DNA of 27,500 nucleotides from Penaeus vannamei (Eukaryota > Arthropoda > Malacostraca > Decapoda > Penaeidae). The stretch is taken from NCBI RefSeq assembly GCF_042767895.1, contig NC_091555.1, forward strand, positions 33,206,104 to 33,233,603, written 5' to 3'. How positions within the stretch are numbered: position 1 is the stretch's first letter; every line of letters starts with the position of its first letter. The position numbers and the translations under genes were made by a program. Below are positions 16,836 to 27,500 of this stretch, one piece after another. The notes beneath the pieces are model-generated. The model saw only the letters and a program-made list of their open reading frames with translations. It searched no databases and had not been told where the DNA came from.

Positions 16836-16914
<79 letters not shown>
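16836..16914. repeat. Microsatellite (GA)39
   Basis: A pure GA run of 79 bases that begins 27 bases downstream of the exon C splice donor, so it would be transcribed as (GA)n at the 5' end of the intron. It also matches the GAGA-factor type of DNA motif. It is complementary to the (TC)n run at 22019-22128 near the other end of the same intron. Confidence 0.95.
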
Positions 16915-16917
<3 letters not shown>

Positions 16918-17069
16918 TGAAATCCACAAAACAGTTCAAACAACCATATAAGCGTATTAAGGGATGTAAAACTGTCAAGTCACCATATGGCGCTGTGTAA
17001 GTAATCAAACCATGTCGATGTTGACACGCACATATAATGTATGTATGTGTGTGTGTGTGCGTGCGTTTA

Positions 17070-17076
17070 CGCGCGC

Positions 17077-17163
<87 letters not shown>
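17070..17163. repeat. Compound microsatellite (CG)10(GT)36
   Basis: A CG run at 17070-17090 is directly followed by a GT run at 17091-17163, and a short irregular TG stretch precedes it from 17041. It has high Z-DNA potential. It is the third CG-block plus TG/CA tract in the window. Confidence 0.95.
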
Positions 17164-17166
<3 letters not shown>

Positions 17167-19239
17167 AGTATAAAAATAATCATCTGTATCACTACATCAT
17201 CTACATATCACAACGCTTTTTCACACACACGCATGAAGAGAATTTCCCGATGTCTTGTATGTTTAATAATGTAAAAAAAAAAATGCATGTGAATATAAGA
17301 GAAAGATTTATATTTATTATTCATTAACACCTGACACTCTTAGCCTGTCTAAAATCACCTTCCTGGTACCATATGGCGCCGTTATTCACTTGGCAACTCT
17401 TTTGTTATTTTCTCTGCTGTTCTGATATCGTTTTCCCTTACATTTTTATTTAGAAATATTATAAGAATTTAGCATTTTACTTGGGGAGGCTTAAGGCATC
17501 TTGCTGCCACCACGTCAGAAGACTCAAATGTACCACTTTCTCTGATCACTGGTTGGTCGACTATGCCCGCTCTGTCATAATAGATCACTGCTTAGCCCCC
17601 TATTCATTATGCTGCCGCCCACATCACTCAATATCAAGTTGCAATCCGTTAGCATCACCTTTGCATTGTTGCTGATCGGATATGCCAGCAAATTATGAAA
17701 ATGGATGTCCGCCCGACCAATTTTTTCACGTAGCCATTTTCTTTGGAGAGAGAGAGAAGAAGAAGAAAAAGAAATAAGAATTTGTAGATTATCCGGTACG
17801 ATAGGGAAGGTATAAGTTTAGTGTAAATAATTTTTTCGTTCGTCATTTGTTTTGTTTTTTATGCGCGTTGCTTGGTTGTTTACTCAGCGGTGCTAAAGAT
17901 TTCGTTGTGATGGCGATTACGATCTAAAGTGAGAGATCGTCTGCCATTTCCTATAAACATGATTATAATCTTCCTTTATTATTATTACTATCATTGTTAT
18001 TCCTCTTTCTTGTTATGTTTTATCGTTATCATCTAGGATAGCATATCAGACGGTAATTGTCTCGGTAGACGCTAACGAAACAAGCAAACAAGTAAAAAAG
18101 ACGAGACAAAATAGTGAAAATGTGCAATGGCAGGAAATCCTTTGTTATAAGTCCATAAAACAGTTATCATCATCAATAACAGTAAAATGACGTATCAAGA
18201 CCCCGTATAGTTATCTGCGCAGACACTATAATCTCAGACTTCCTCTCTATTACTCACATAAATGGGATAAAGAAAATAAATGAAACGCGGTTCAGAACCT
18301 AGGGATGTTTTATGCATTATTTCCTTGCAACATTATTCCATCATCAAATTACTGATGAGAATATAGTTATTTTAGACCTCCTGCCTACAATAAATCTACG
18401 GCGTTTGTTTACATACTTCGAATCATGTGTCAAAGCTTGCCCGCGGTTGAGGAGTTAGATAAAAGTCTAAACTAATATAAGCATTTTGATTCCCCTCTGT
18501 GACGTTGATTTGTACGATCAGATCCGGTTTCCTGTACAAGAGTGTTATAAATCTTCGAGATGCCTAAACCTTTCACACTCCTCGACTCAACAAGTAGCTA
18601 CGGTACTTATCTTCCTATCATATTTCGTCGAAAATAGAAGAAAAAAGCAAGAAGCAGAAAAGAAAAAGGGGAAATAATGCGATGGATAAAGATTGCTGGA
18701 GATAGAAATAGGATTTCAATAGTATGAAGTCTATTTGTGACCCACTCAATGGGCGTGTCGCATGCGAGGCAGTCCGGACCGGGACCTAGGACCTATTTTA
18801 GTCGTATTTCTCCGAAATCGCGATTTTAAACTTAACCTAGATTAAAATCTGCTTCCACACACGGAGGCTATGTGGCTGTGCGTCTTCCAATAGCATCAGA
18901 CGTCAACTAAGGCATGAATTCTTTTGTCATATCAACATTTTGACAAACGATATATACATTGGCTTCTAGAATTCAGTCTCGTTTCTACGAAGGCGAAAAT
19001 CGATCACGATATCTAATGTGTATATTTACTTTGAAGCTTTAGATGGACATCTTGAATATTCAAATCATGACGTCACGATTTCCTGACCGCTGAAAAAATA
19101 AGTCCTTAAAAACGACGTTATTTCTACGAACGCGAATAATTTGTATAACTCGCTGTTCCGATGGAGTCCCACGCCGGTCTCCTTGACGGGGCTGTCAGGC
19201 ACTCCTATCGTCTTTCTCGCGTAATGTGAAGCTATCGCC

Positions 19240-19470
<231 letters not shown>

Positions 19471-22007
19471 ATAGAAGCGTAAGAGCTGTTGGCCAATTAG
19501 AAGACTTTTTAAAATCGGAATTCATGTCATCTCATATTGAACTTCAAGGTGGAAGATCAAGCGAGTGTAGCGTTCATCTTTCAAGGTGACAGCAGTGATC
19601 TATGGGTACATAAATGTCAGCCATCTTTGATCCTTTTCCAATAGGTGTCATGCCGTATCGTCTACTCTGATTTTGCAATTAAAGAAGATAAATAAACAAG
19701 TAAAAGAAAAAAAAGGTGAAAAAATGACGAACTGGCGCAAGATACAGGAGTCCCTTGTATCAAAATTGGTCATTATGATTTAGTGCCAAATCTACATTTT
19801 CCCGGATTATTTTATTTTTGTCTTTCATCCACTTTCTTCGTGATTATGACGAACTTCATTCCTATGCATTTATTAATTAAGTACAATTTATAGACTGGCG
19901 TGAATTCTAAGCACTTGAATCAGGTGGATTTCCTGAGAGGTGGATGATAAAATGTGAATTTGCCGAGCATCTGGCAACCCCGCGGCCGTAACTCTTTATT
20001 GCTTATTTGCATAACTGATTCACTTGTTTGTCTGTTCCAGTTCATCCCATTCTGTCTTGTTTTGTGTCGCCGTTCTAATTTATTAAGCGCATATGTGCTT
20101 GCTTCACTAAATTATTTGCGGCATATATATGTGAATGCACGAGGTTCGGTTTTACGTGTCGACCTCGAAGGCGAGAAAGATGTAAAATACGAAGCACATT
20201 ACGAAGCGAGGAAGTGAAAAAGACGCCACTAAACCGGTTGAATTTCGATCCAAAAAATGCGTCGGATGGAATATTTTATTTGCGAATTATTCACTAGTTA
20301 GCTTTTTATTCTTTCTTGGGTAGTAATGGACTCCTCCACAATAATTTCCCCCAACAACTGGCGGCAGCAGATGCAAGTGAACAAATGATATAATGAACCC
20401 TATTTTGCAGTCTGCTGGTCTAAAAATACGCTTACAAGCCACAGACGAAGTGCTATATCATATGGAGAAATGTGCATTTGAAATTGAGTATAACAAGATT
20501 AAGTTGGTCAGTTAATATCGTTGTTAAAACTTGATAAAATAATTATGACTTTCAGCTCCCATGAATTATTGACAATTTCAGAGGCGAGGGACTTCGGTGT
20601 TACCAGCTAGCTCGTAATTCTAGCTTGCTTGTCGGGGTTCAGCTTCAGTATCATATGGGTAAAATCCGGTTTGTGTGACATCAGTATAAGCAACTCGATG
20701 CTGACCTCATCCTTCTCCCCAGTGTCAGTAAATATATCATCTCCGTTTGGTGAAAAAACGCGCGGGCAGATGGCAGCACTTGGTGTCTGGTGGCAACTTA
20801 CGGTTTTTGCAATTTCCTGGAATTTTAAGGGGACCATTTTGTCATATTGCTTGGTCTTGTTTTGTTTGCTATTTGCATTTATGCGCAAGAGCCATTTGCC
20901 TCTTTCCCCTTGCATATATGTATTTTGATCGGGAGTTTGTCTTGATTTAAGAGACGCGCGGGACATGTCAAGTTTCAATAAGTAGACCGTATACAAACAT
21001 CACCCGCAATAAACAGAGTTTTACGATAACGTCCAACCCGCGTCGATACGGACCTCAGAGCACCAATAACCACAAGGAGATTGATCAAGCAGAATTCCTT
21101 ATTAGCCAAAGCGTTTCCAAAGAGCAGCACAATGGGGAGAGCGAAGGTCAGAGAGAGGGCGGGTGTAAATCATGCCCAATTAAGAGAATCTTGGATTGTT
21201 TATGCAGCTGTGCCACATACTGTTCCTATCGCCGGATCAAGATGTCGGGGGATAAAAAAAAGTCGGGTTCGGTAATGATGTAGAGCGTCTTAGGGTATGT
21301 AAGGTAAAGAACGAACGCACATATAAGATACGTAGTCCTTTTTGTTTTCCTCGAGGGAGATCTGTCTGTCATTTTTTTTTCACCCATAAAGATATTAGAG
21401 TAAATTCGGGTCGATGGCTTTGTTTGTCTTTTTTTTTTCTTCTTTTTTCTTCTTTTTTCAATCGGCTAAACAGAGCAGCGGATCAGAATCATTATCAGAG
21501 TATGTAATTACACTATATTACGACGAGAGAGAGCACAGAAAGCCGAGCGTTGCCAAGTCATACCATTTTTTTTTCGTGTTCTTTTTTTTTTGTACGATTC
21601 TCACACCATTCCCTGCGGATAAAAATGATAACACCGCCATTTCCTTATCTCATGCGATCCCCATTAGGACGCAGCACACCCTCATTCTCTCACTTCTTGT
21701 CGCGTCTCTTTCCCCACCGCCATCGTGGACAGATTTAAGAGCATGGGACCTCTTTTTTCATATTTACATCTCTCACCTCCCCATTGCTGATGAGTTCTGT
21801 TCAGAGCGAGGTCACGGGTCAGTCCGCCCGACTCCCTCGCCCCTTCATAGCACAACCTAGCAACCACTCGAGCCATTCACTCACTCCCTCGAGATGCAAG
21901 AGACCGCTCGCTCGCATGAGGGCCAATCGAGCACCCACGGCGAAGCTTCTCCACTAATCTCAGTCTTCTGAATTGTGGTCTTGTCTTCATATATGGGATT
22001 TCTCTTG

Positions 22008-22128
<121 letters not shown>

Positions 22129-22308
22129 GTCCCCGGTTCCTATCACCACTCCTTGTGTGATTCACCTTTCCCTCCGTCTCCGCAAAAGCATTCTCTCCTG
22201 TGTTTAGACACCTTGGCACTCCTCGAGTACACGCAAGGATCCGTGTTGACTCTCGACCCCGCTGTGTACGCAATCACGCACCTCCATTCCACTCCATTCC
22301 ATCCACAG

Positions 22309-22568
22309 ATCTCAGCTCGGCCACCACGCCTCTGAGCAACCTTGTAACTCCCATCACCTCCATCGCAGCGACCAGTGGGGACGACCTCAGCGTGTCGGCG
22401 TCGCCCCTTCAGCGCATGGCGTCCATCACCAACTCGCTCATGACGGGGCCGCCCATCTCCACCGGCTCGCCCCTGACTCAGAAGCCCCTGAAGGCCGTCC
22501 TGCCGCCCATCACGCAGCAGCAGTTCGACCAGTACAGCAACATGAACACGGAAGAGATCGTCAAGAAG
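22309..22568 (+). CDS. ct: Cut homeodomain protein, internal exon D (linker and start of Cut repeat 2)
   Basis: This is the most diagnostic exon: 86 full codons in the cut frame. The block ASPLQRMASITNSLMTGPP corresponds to ASPLQRMASITNSLITQPP in Drosophila Cut, and KAVLPPITQQQFDQYSNM to KAVLPPITQQQFDMFNNL, as I recall the fly protein. It ends NTEEIVKK, the first residues of helix 1 of Cut repeat 2, a DNA-binding fold. The first part is a Ser/Thr/Pro-rich linker. The exon enters in phase 1 after ATCCACAG (22308) and leaves in phase 0 at AAG|GTAAGC (22569). So an intron interrupts Cut repeat 2 near its start, and the rest of the repeat (normally beginning V-K-E) must resume after it. That continuation is not found in the remaining 4.9 kb. 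The frame stays open past the donor to 22832, but the peptide there is unrelated to Cut. Confidence 0.96.
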
Positions 22569-24164
22569 GTAAGCGAACGCCCTTGTGTTTGTATTGGTAT
22601 GTGGGTAGTGTGTTTGTGGTGTTTGTGTATGGTTAGAAGTACCGACGCGAGGGCTTCGAAAATGGTATTTTATGTTGACGAACTCTATCGAAAGAGAGCG
22701 GCGTGCATTCAGAATATAATGCTCCCCTTGGGTCAGTATTTCATTGTTGTTTCCGTTTCTTCTAACTCATTATGTTGTGCGAGCGTAGTGGCTGAAAAAT
22801 ATTCCACTAGACCATTACGTTTGAGGAAGTAGCACAAACTTTCCCCGAGATTATTAGCAAGTCAGTGTTATTGCCATTAGTGTCGGCATTACGGACGGAT
22901 ACACGCAAATCACAAAGTCAGCATTAATACGATTTTTTTTGGCCCATCCCCGTAATGCAGCTTACCTCAGCAACATCTGATATTTAGTTAATAACGATAT
23001 TCACAGACGATGGAGCTCTAAAATCGCTTGGATCCTCACGCATCCATTACCGAGCTAAACATAGCAAACGTACACCCAAACTATCCAATTTCACGACAAG
23101 AATTCAGATTTAGTACATCCGACGGACTTTTTTAAAGACACTGCCTCACCGGAACAAGTCGCGAGTAAAAAGCGCGGCTCTCAACCCTTCTTCAGCGCCT
23201 CCATCAGCGTCCAAATGGGCTTCCGCGCGGCCGTAATCAGCCCATCGTATCGGTAACCACGGACAATGTACCTATACTCAGGAACCAGTCGTTGGCTGCA
23301 GGTACACTCGGAGAAGAATCCGTGAATCCTGTAAATGCGTGTTTTTTGGTCTCTCTTCTTTTTTATATAGCTTTTTCTTTGTTCTTTTTTGTTTCGTTTC
23401 CCGCCAACCTTAATGGTAAGGAGCCCGCTTTTTCTTTCTTTAACTATTCACCGAGTCCGCCGTCCCCCTGCGTTTCACTGGCATTCATTTAATTGGCATT
23501 CGTCAACTTCAAGACGCGGGGGTTGATTAAGGTTAATTGTGCGGCCGAAAAGACGTTTATGGGGAAAGTTAACGATGCAGAGACGGGTCGAGTGACTGAT
23601 TCATTGCTGATTGATTGGTTACGTATGGGCCGAGAAATTAGCACTTTTATCTCCCCTCGGGATCGGCTGCTTTATTATCGTTTCCCTGTTCATTTTATTA
23701 TCTTTTAATTATTCATCTCGTTCTTCCGTGTGCTGGATACCTTTCAAGATGGTATGATCGGCATTGGAATTAGCATAGATATGCGGACGATTCTACAGAA
23801 CGCTAAATCAGACGAACGAAATGGTCTCCGCGATAATGAAGTCTACCGTTGATAAGTACGATTCGCAGAGTAACGACGACGACTCCGGACTTGAAAAACG
23901 GACGAAATCCACTGACAAAGCCTCGCGAATACCAAGAACTCCCCGAATCACTCCGCACTCCAACGGACGGCGCTTGATGGTAATTCTTGCCATAAATACC
24001 GAATCCGTCCGGGAAAGAGCGGACGGCTTCTTTCCTTCCCCAGTTTTCCGCGCGATGGGATCAGGGTTGTCGTGAACCGCAGTCCCCGCCCGCCTGAAGG
24101 CCGCCCCGGGGGAACTTCTCAGGTTACCGTGCCAGCAAGAGTGGTGTAATTCCCGAAAGGACAT

Positions 24165-24172
24165 ATGCAAAT
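24165..24172 (+). promoter_or_regulatory. POU octamer-like site ATGCAAAT
   Basis: Exact octamer in the context CATATGCAAAT, which also occurs at 8448-8458. It lies in the intron after exon D, 1.6 kb past the donor. Binding by a POU factor is possible but inferred from sequence alone. Confidence 0.25.
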
Positions 24173-24295
24173 CCTTCTCCTCGGTGCATTGACAAACAAG
24201 CTTGCTGACTCATGCAAGCACACATGACACATGCGTAAAATGGTGTACACGCACACACAGTTATACACAAAACATGGTAAGTTAATCAATTGGGC

Positions 24296-24321
24296 TTGTG
24301 TGTGTGTGTGTGTGAGTGTGT
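24296..24321. repeat. Short (GT)n microsatellite
   Basis: About 12 TG units with one TGAG interruption; much shorter than the other TG runs in the window. Confidence 0.9.
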
Positions 24322-24720
24322 GCACTTGGCTATTTGTTGATCTAAGACTGAGGCAATGAGAAGACGTGGAGGCGCCGTTCTGAATTATTATTATTATTGT
24401 TATTTTTTTCCACTTTGTTCGATCGCATATATGGCTTTTTTATGAGTTTTTTTTTATAAGGCTTGCTGTTGGGGGGAAATAGATTTTAGGCGACAAAAAC
24501 AATAGACAAACAAGAGAGCAAGGCTTGAACGACACGTCGGGGGAAAAAGTGTGAGATGTAGAAGTCTAGGAGGCAGCTATAAACAAACAAGTGCAGACAA
24601 TTTAATGCCGGGCCGTTTCTTATCATACGCCTTAGTTTACGGCGGAGAACATTTAAATGGATGGAAGAACAAGAACGTCTTTTCAACAGCACTTCCTTGT
24701 CACGTTGCTACGGACCGCCT

Positions 24721-24753
24721 CCCCCCCCAAAAAAAAAAAAAAAAAAAAAAAAA
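24721..24753. repeat. C8A25 homopolymer pair
   Basis: Eight C followed by 25 A, then G and further A-rich sequence to about 24766. A 25-base A run could be the tail of an old retroposed sequence, but no element is recognisable upstream and I see no target-site duplication. Confidence 0.85.
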
Positions 24754-24820
24754 GAAAAAAGAAAAATCGGTAGCGCCCGCGTGCAGCAAATTCCTTTACT
24801 CGCTGTGGTAAACATTACAT

Positions 24821-24831
24821 ATATTTGCATA
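24821..24831 (-). promoter_or_regulatory. POU octamer-like site, ATATTTGCATA context
   Basis: Exact ATTTGCAT at 24823-24830. The same 11-base string ATATTTGCATA occurs at 25066-25076, and both copies are followed by similar CTTCC/GTTTCC sequence. This is a spaced pair of like sites 245 bases apart in the intron after exon D. Function is inferred only. Confidence 0.3.
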
Positions 24832-25065
24832 CTTCCTCGACCTTCGAATCGCACGTCAAAGAAAAGATTTTGTGTACGTACAAAATGCGGACGTGGCAAA
24901 ATCATGTGAAAACCATTTGGCAAAATTACCCAGCTCCTCTTTAGGCCTTTATAAGAAAGAGATAGAGAAAAAAAAAAGATGAAAACGGGCGCCAGCCAAA
25001 ATATCAAGCACGCAATTAACTATCAGCTTTAAATATCAAACATTTGTGCCGGCCAGACCTTGCCA

Positions 25066-25076
25066 ATATTTGCATA
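25066..25076 (-). promoter_or_regulatory. POU octamer-like site, second ATATTTGCATA copy
   Basis: Partner of the identical 11-mer at 24821-24831. It sits at the start of a repeat-free block (about 25000-25630) of mixed composition that reads like unique, possibly regulatory DNA. Function is inferred only. Confidence 0.3.
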
Positions 25077-25497
25077 GTTTCCCTCTCCCCAGGTGGTTTA
25101 AATTAACGGCAAGTTCACGACACGCTGACAACACTATCCCGCAACTGTGAAAAAACGCGACAAACTTGTGCGGGTCGGACGTCTGTCGAATCGCGCACTT
25201 TAACGCTTGCGGGTGGTCTAATCGGCCCCGAAGCTTGCCCTTAATTAGTACTGGCCTGTTGATGGCGGTGATTTATTTACGTTCGCCTCTGCTTTTTTGC
25301 GGCGCGGCTTTTGAAAGTATTTGTTTGATTTAGTTAGGCTAATGTCGGCCATTCCCTGTGATTGCCACCGCCTGATTTATAAGCGCGGGAAGGTCATCTA
25401 CAGTCTTCGTCGCCGCGCCAGTCATCGGGAACGTGCGAGATCCCCGCCATATTTCGGGGTCGCCGGGCCATAATCAGTGACATAAGATATTGATTAC

Positions 25498-25504
25498 TGA
25501 CTCA
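25498..25504 (+). promoter_or_regulatory. AP-1-like site TGACTCA
   Basis: An exact match to the bZIP (Jun/Fos, Maf/CNC) consensus, followed by G as in antioxidant-response type sites. It lies in the repeat-free block at 25000-25630. A single 7-mer is weak evidence by itself. Confidence 0.2.
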
Positions 25505-25636
25505 GAAGATCAAAAGAATCGAGAATCAAAGGCCCGACCCTCAGTAAATCAAGGCATAAAACAACCAAAAAACGCGCCGGCTTGAGAAACCATTCGGCAG
25601 TTGCGCCAATATATCAGCCGCAGCTCGTGATAGGAA

Positions 25637-25770
25637 AGGCAAATGGAGAGAGATTGGGGGGGCGGCGGAGAGAGAGGAGAAAGATGGGGAAAAAGAGATA
25701 GAAGAAGAAAAGCAGGAGGAGGGACAGAATGGTGATGAGAAAGGAAGTGGCGTAGGAGGTGGAATGGAAA
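25637..25770. repeat. Purine-rich tract
   Basis: About 130 bases almost entirely A/G, with GAGAGA and GAAGAA words and a G7 run. It could form triplex DNA. No coding capacity is evident. Confidence 0.75.
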
Positions 25771-26079
25771 TTATCGCAAATAAGATGTAGGAAATGCTTA
25801 TCCAATTGTTGCGGTAATGTTTAAATGGCTATAATTACAACAAGGAGGAGAGCCAGGCTTCACCCACCTAACGAATTTACCTGCCCACCACACGGGGCTC
25901 ATTAGCAGCGAGGCCCCGGTTATAAACACAGGTAACTCTTGGCGAGGCTGCCTATCACTGGCCGGGAAGATAACGCTGCTGCTCTTTGCCGCCGCTTCCC
26001 GGGTTACGTGGCCCTCTGGGGGCGCCCGGGGCTCGTGCGGGGAATTGGTAGTGGTTGATAGATACGCGGATACATATAT

Positions 26080-26165
26080 GTGCATGTGTGTGTATGTGTG
26101 TATTTATGTATTATCTGTCTATCAATCTATATATCTATCTATCTATATATGTATATATATATTGC
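26080..26165. repeat. Mixed (TG)n/(ATCT)n/(TA)n microsatellite
   Basis: TG-rich units, then a short ATCT run at about 26128-26147, then TATATA. It is imperfect throughout and resembles the CATA-rich region at 5545-5960. Confidence 0.85.
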
Positions 26166-26552
26166 ATATATACGTTTACATCTGTTAGTTTTCCTAAATG
26201 CAATGGCTAAATCCAGGAGGATGAATACTCGCTTCAGTCCACCTTGTCTGCCTGGCATATGTGGGTATTCTCATTAGTGCTAAACGAAGGTTCTCCTCAC
26301 ACTAGGAGAAGCAGGAATGTCAGATTAAAGAGATTATTTAATTAAAACGGTACTGAAGCACAACATTGAGTTGCAGACGCGATGGTCATCCTGCAGCGGG
26401 CTTTGGAGCGACGTCGTCTCCGCGCCCCAAGTAATGCTTCCTGCTTTTCGCTCTGTAATTCCCAGAATTTTGATTGTTTAGATATATGGTTAGAATTGTA
26501 TAAATTAATCCCATCATTGGACACGCTACACGCACTTGATGAATCTCGGAGT

Positions 26553-26602
26553 AACATTATGTTAATCAATAAAGGGAGTGATTATCATCCCAACATAATG
26601 TT
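26553..26602. repeat. 11-bp inverted repeat AACATTATGTT / AACATAATGTT
   Basis: Positions 26553-26563 and 26592-26602 are exact reverse complements with a 28-base spacer. Each arm is itself nearly palindromic (AACAT-N-ATGTT), so the pair also reads as two copies of a dyad site about 39 bases apart, centre to centre. It sits in a stretch rich in homeodomain-type words (TAATTA, TTAATC) and a forkhead-like TGTAAATA at about 26656-26663. Confidence 0.6.
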
Positions 26603-26872
26603 CACGACCTATAAACGATTAAGGCTAATTAATGCAATCCAAACCTTAAAGCGCATGTAAATAAGGGCCGTAACTCCGTGGCATTTAATCTGATGGCCGG
26701 GACGAGACGCGGGAACCCTCGCAAGATGCCATGCATGCTTACCGGATGTGCGATCAAAACCCCCAATGACAAGTGACGAGGAATTATGAGCCGTGTGTAA
26801 TTAGAGCCCAAGTCATATTATAGCCTGACAAATTTTATGGTGGCATACGTCCCTTTACTTTGACGGAGTACG

Positions 26873-27000
26873 GGGAGGGGGGAAGGAGTAGGGGGGGTGG
26901 GGGAAGGGGGGCTCATAGGGCGAGATGTAACACCCCCTGTAAACCACGTGTAGATAGGGGATAGGGAGGGGGAAGGGGGAGGAGGCTGGTTGGGAAAGGG
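26873..27000. repeat. G-rich purine tract
   Basis: Many G4 to G7 runs on the + strand with short interruptions, and C-rich on the other strand. The Pro-rich frame on the - strand reflects this composition, not a gene. Confidence 0.75.
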
Positions 27001-27500
27001 CGCGACGTGGTTTTGCTCGAGTGTGCGCCGCTTCCGTTGCTCGAATTGCAGTGGTAGACGGCAAGGGAATGCACAGGCAGCAGATGCCACCCTTGCAGCT
27101 GATCTGAGTTTTATGGTCCGAATATAACAGTAATTTCGGGTCACTCTTATAGAAGCTCGAAATATCCCAAAGAAGTGCTTGTTATTATTCCTTAACGTCT
27201 GTTCAGTAGTTTCAACGGTTTCGTGTAAATGCTGCCGCGGTTCTTTCAATATCATGTTGATTAACCATTTTATAAAGAAATTTGATTATTAATTCCTATC
27301 TATCGGATCACATTAAGCTCTTTAAATAAGCGTTCGAATCCGATTAGCCAGCCTCACACTTTTTTTCTTTTTTTTTTCTTTCCAACTTTATCTCGTTTTA
27401 TTCACATATTTATTCACGCTTTTATTCCCATGTCTCCCGCCCACTAAGTCGTTGACTGGTTTCCTCGACACAAGTGAGTCAAGCGTGTGTCATTTACCCT

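Larger units (their letters stand above)
22569..27500 (+). other. ct: cut intron after exon D (phase 0, at least 4.9 kb, incomplete)
   Basis: Begins GTAAGC inside Cut repeat 2 and runs beyond the window. No following exon was recognised by looking for the conserved continuation of the repeat. Simple repeats are fewer and shorter here: a degenerate (GT)n at 24296-24321, C8A25 at 24721-24753, purine-rich 25637-25770, TG/TA/ATCT at 26080-26165 and G-rich 26873-27000. Between them are long unique stretches, notably 22830-24290, 24900-25630 and 26170-26860, with dense homeodomain-type TAATTA words and octamer sites. Confidence 0.8.

Noticed and set aside
22569..22832. Continuation of the exon D frame for 88 codons past the donor
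   Set aside because: A good donor (AAG|GTAAGC) precedes it and the peptide lacks the strongly conserved Cut repeat 2 sequence, so it is intron.
24721..24766. A25 run as the tail of a SINE or processed pseudogene
   Set aside because: No RNA polymerase III promoter boxes, gene-like sequence or target-site duplication was seen next to it.
27328..27350. tRNA T-loop-like string GTTCGAATCCG
   Set aside because: The flanking bases do not pair to form a T stem, and no acceptor or anticodon arm can be found upstream.

Overview
The window looks like genomic DNA of a decapod crustacean, most likely a penaeid shrimp. The evidence is many very long dinucleotide microsatellites ((CT)n, (GA)n, (CA)n, (GT)n, 70 to 111 bases each), compact GC-rich exons with GT/AG introns, and protein sequence closest to the arthropod homeodomain protein Cut. 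The host assignment is inference; the gene assignment is well supported.

One gene is recognisable: a central part of cut (ct, the arthropod CUX gene) on the + strand. Four coding exons are resolved: A 15717-15909, B 16159-16466, C 16596-16808 and D 22309-22568. Their splice phases agree throughout (1/2, 2/1, 1/1, 1/0). They encode about 324 residues of the linker between Cut repeat 1 and Cut repeat 2. Exon D ends just inside Cut repeat 2 (NMNTEEIVKK). Cut repeat 1 and the N-terminal coiled coil must lie upstream. The rest of Cut repeat 2, Cut repeat 3 and the homeodomain must lie downstream. I found none of these in the window.

Layout: 1-15716 is noncoding and probably the intron before exon A, with C-rich, CT/CA, CATA, TC, G-rich, TG/CG and CG/AC simple repeats separated by unique DNA. 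The cluster of exons A to C (15.7-16.8 kb) has two short introns of 249 and 129 bp. The intron between C and D is 5.5 kb and carries long complementary repeats in nested order: GA near its 5' end, then GT, then GA+AC, then TC near its 3' end. From 22569 to the end is the start of the intron inside Cut repeat 2, at least 4.9 kb long. It holds long stretches of non-repetitive DNA with possible transcription-factor sites.

The points most worth checking are the nested complementary repeats of the C-D intron, a second in-frame 3' splice site before exon C that would add 20 residues, an excess of POU-type octamers across the window, and a conserved AQDLTM motif that could recruit CtBP. No transposon, tRNA, rRNA, CRISPR array or second protein-coding gene could be supported.
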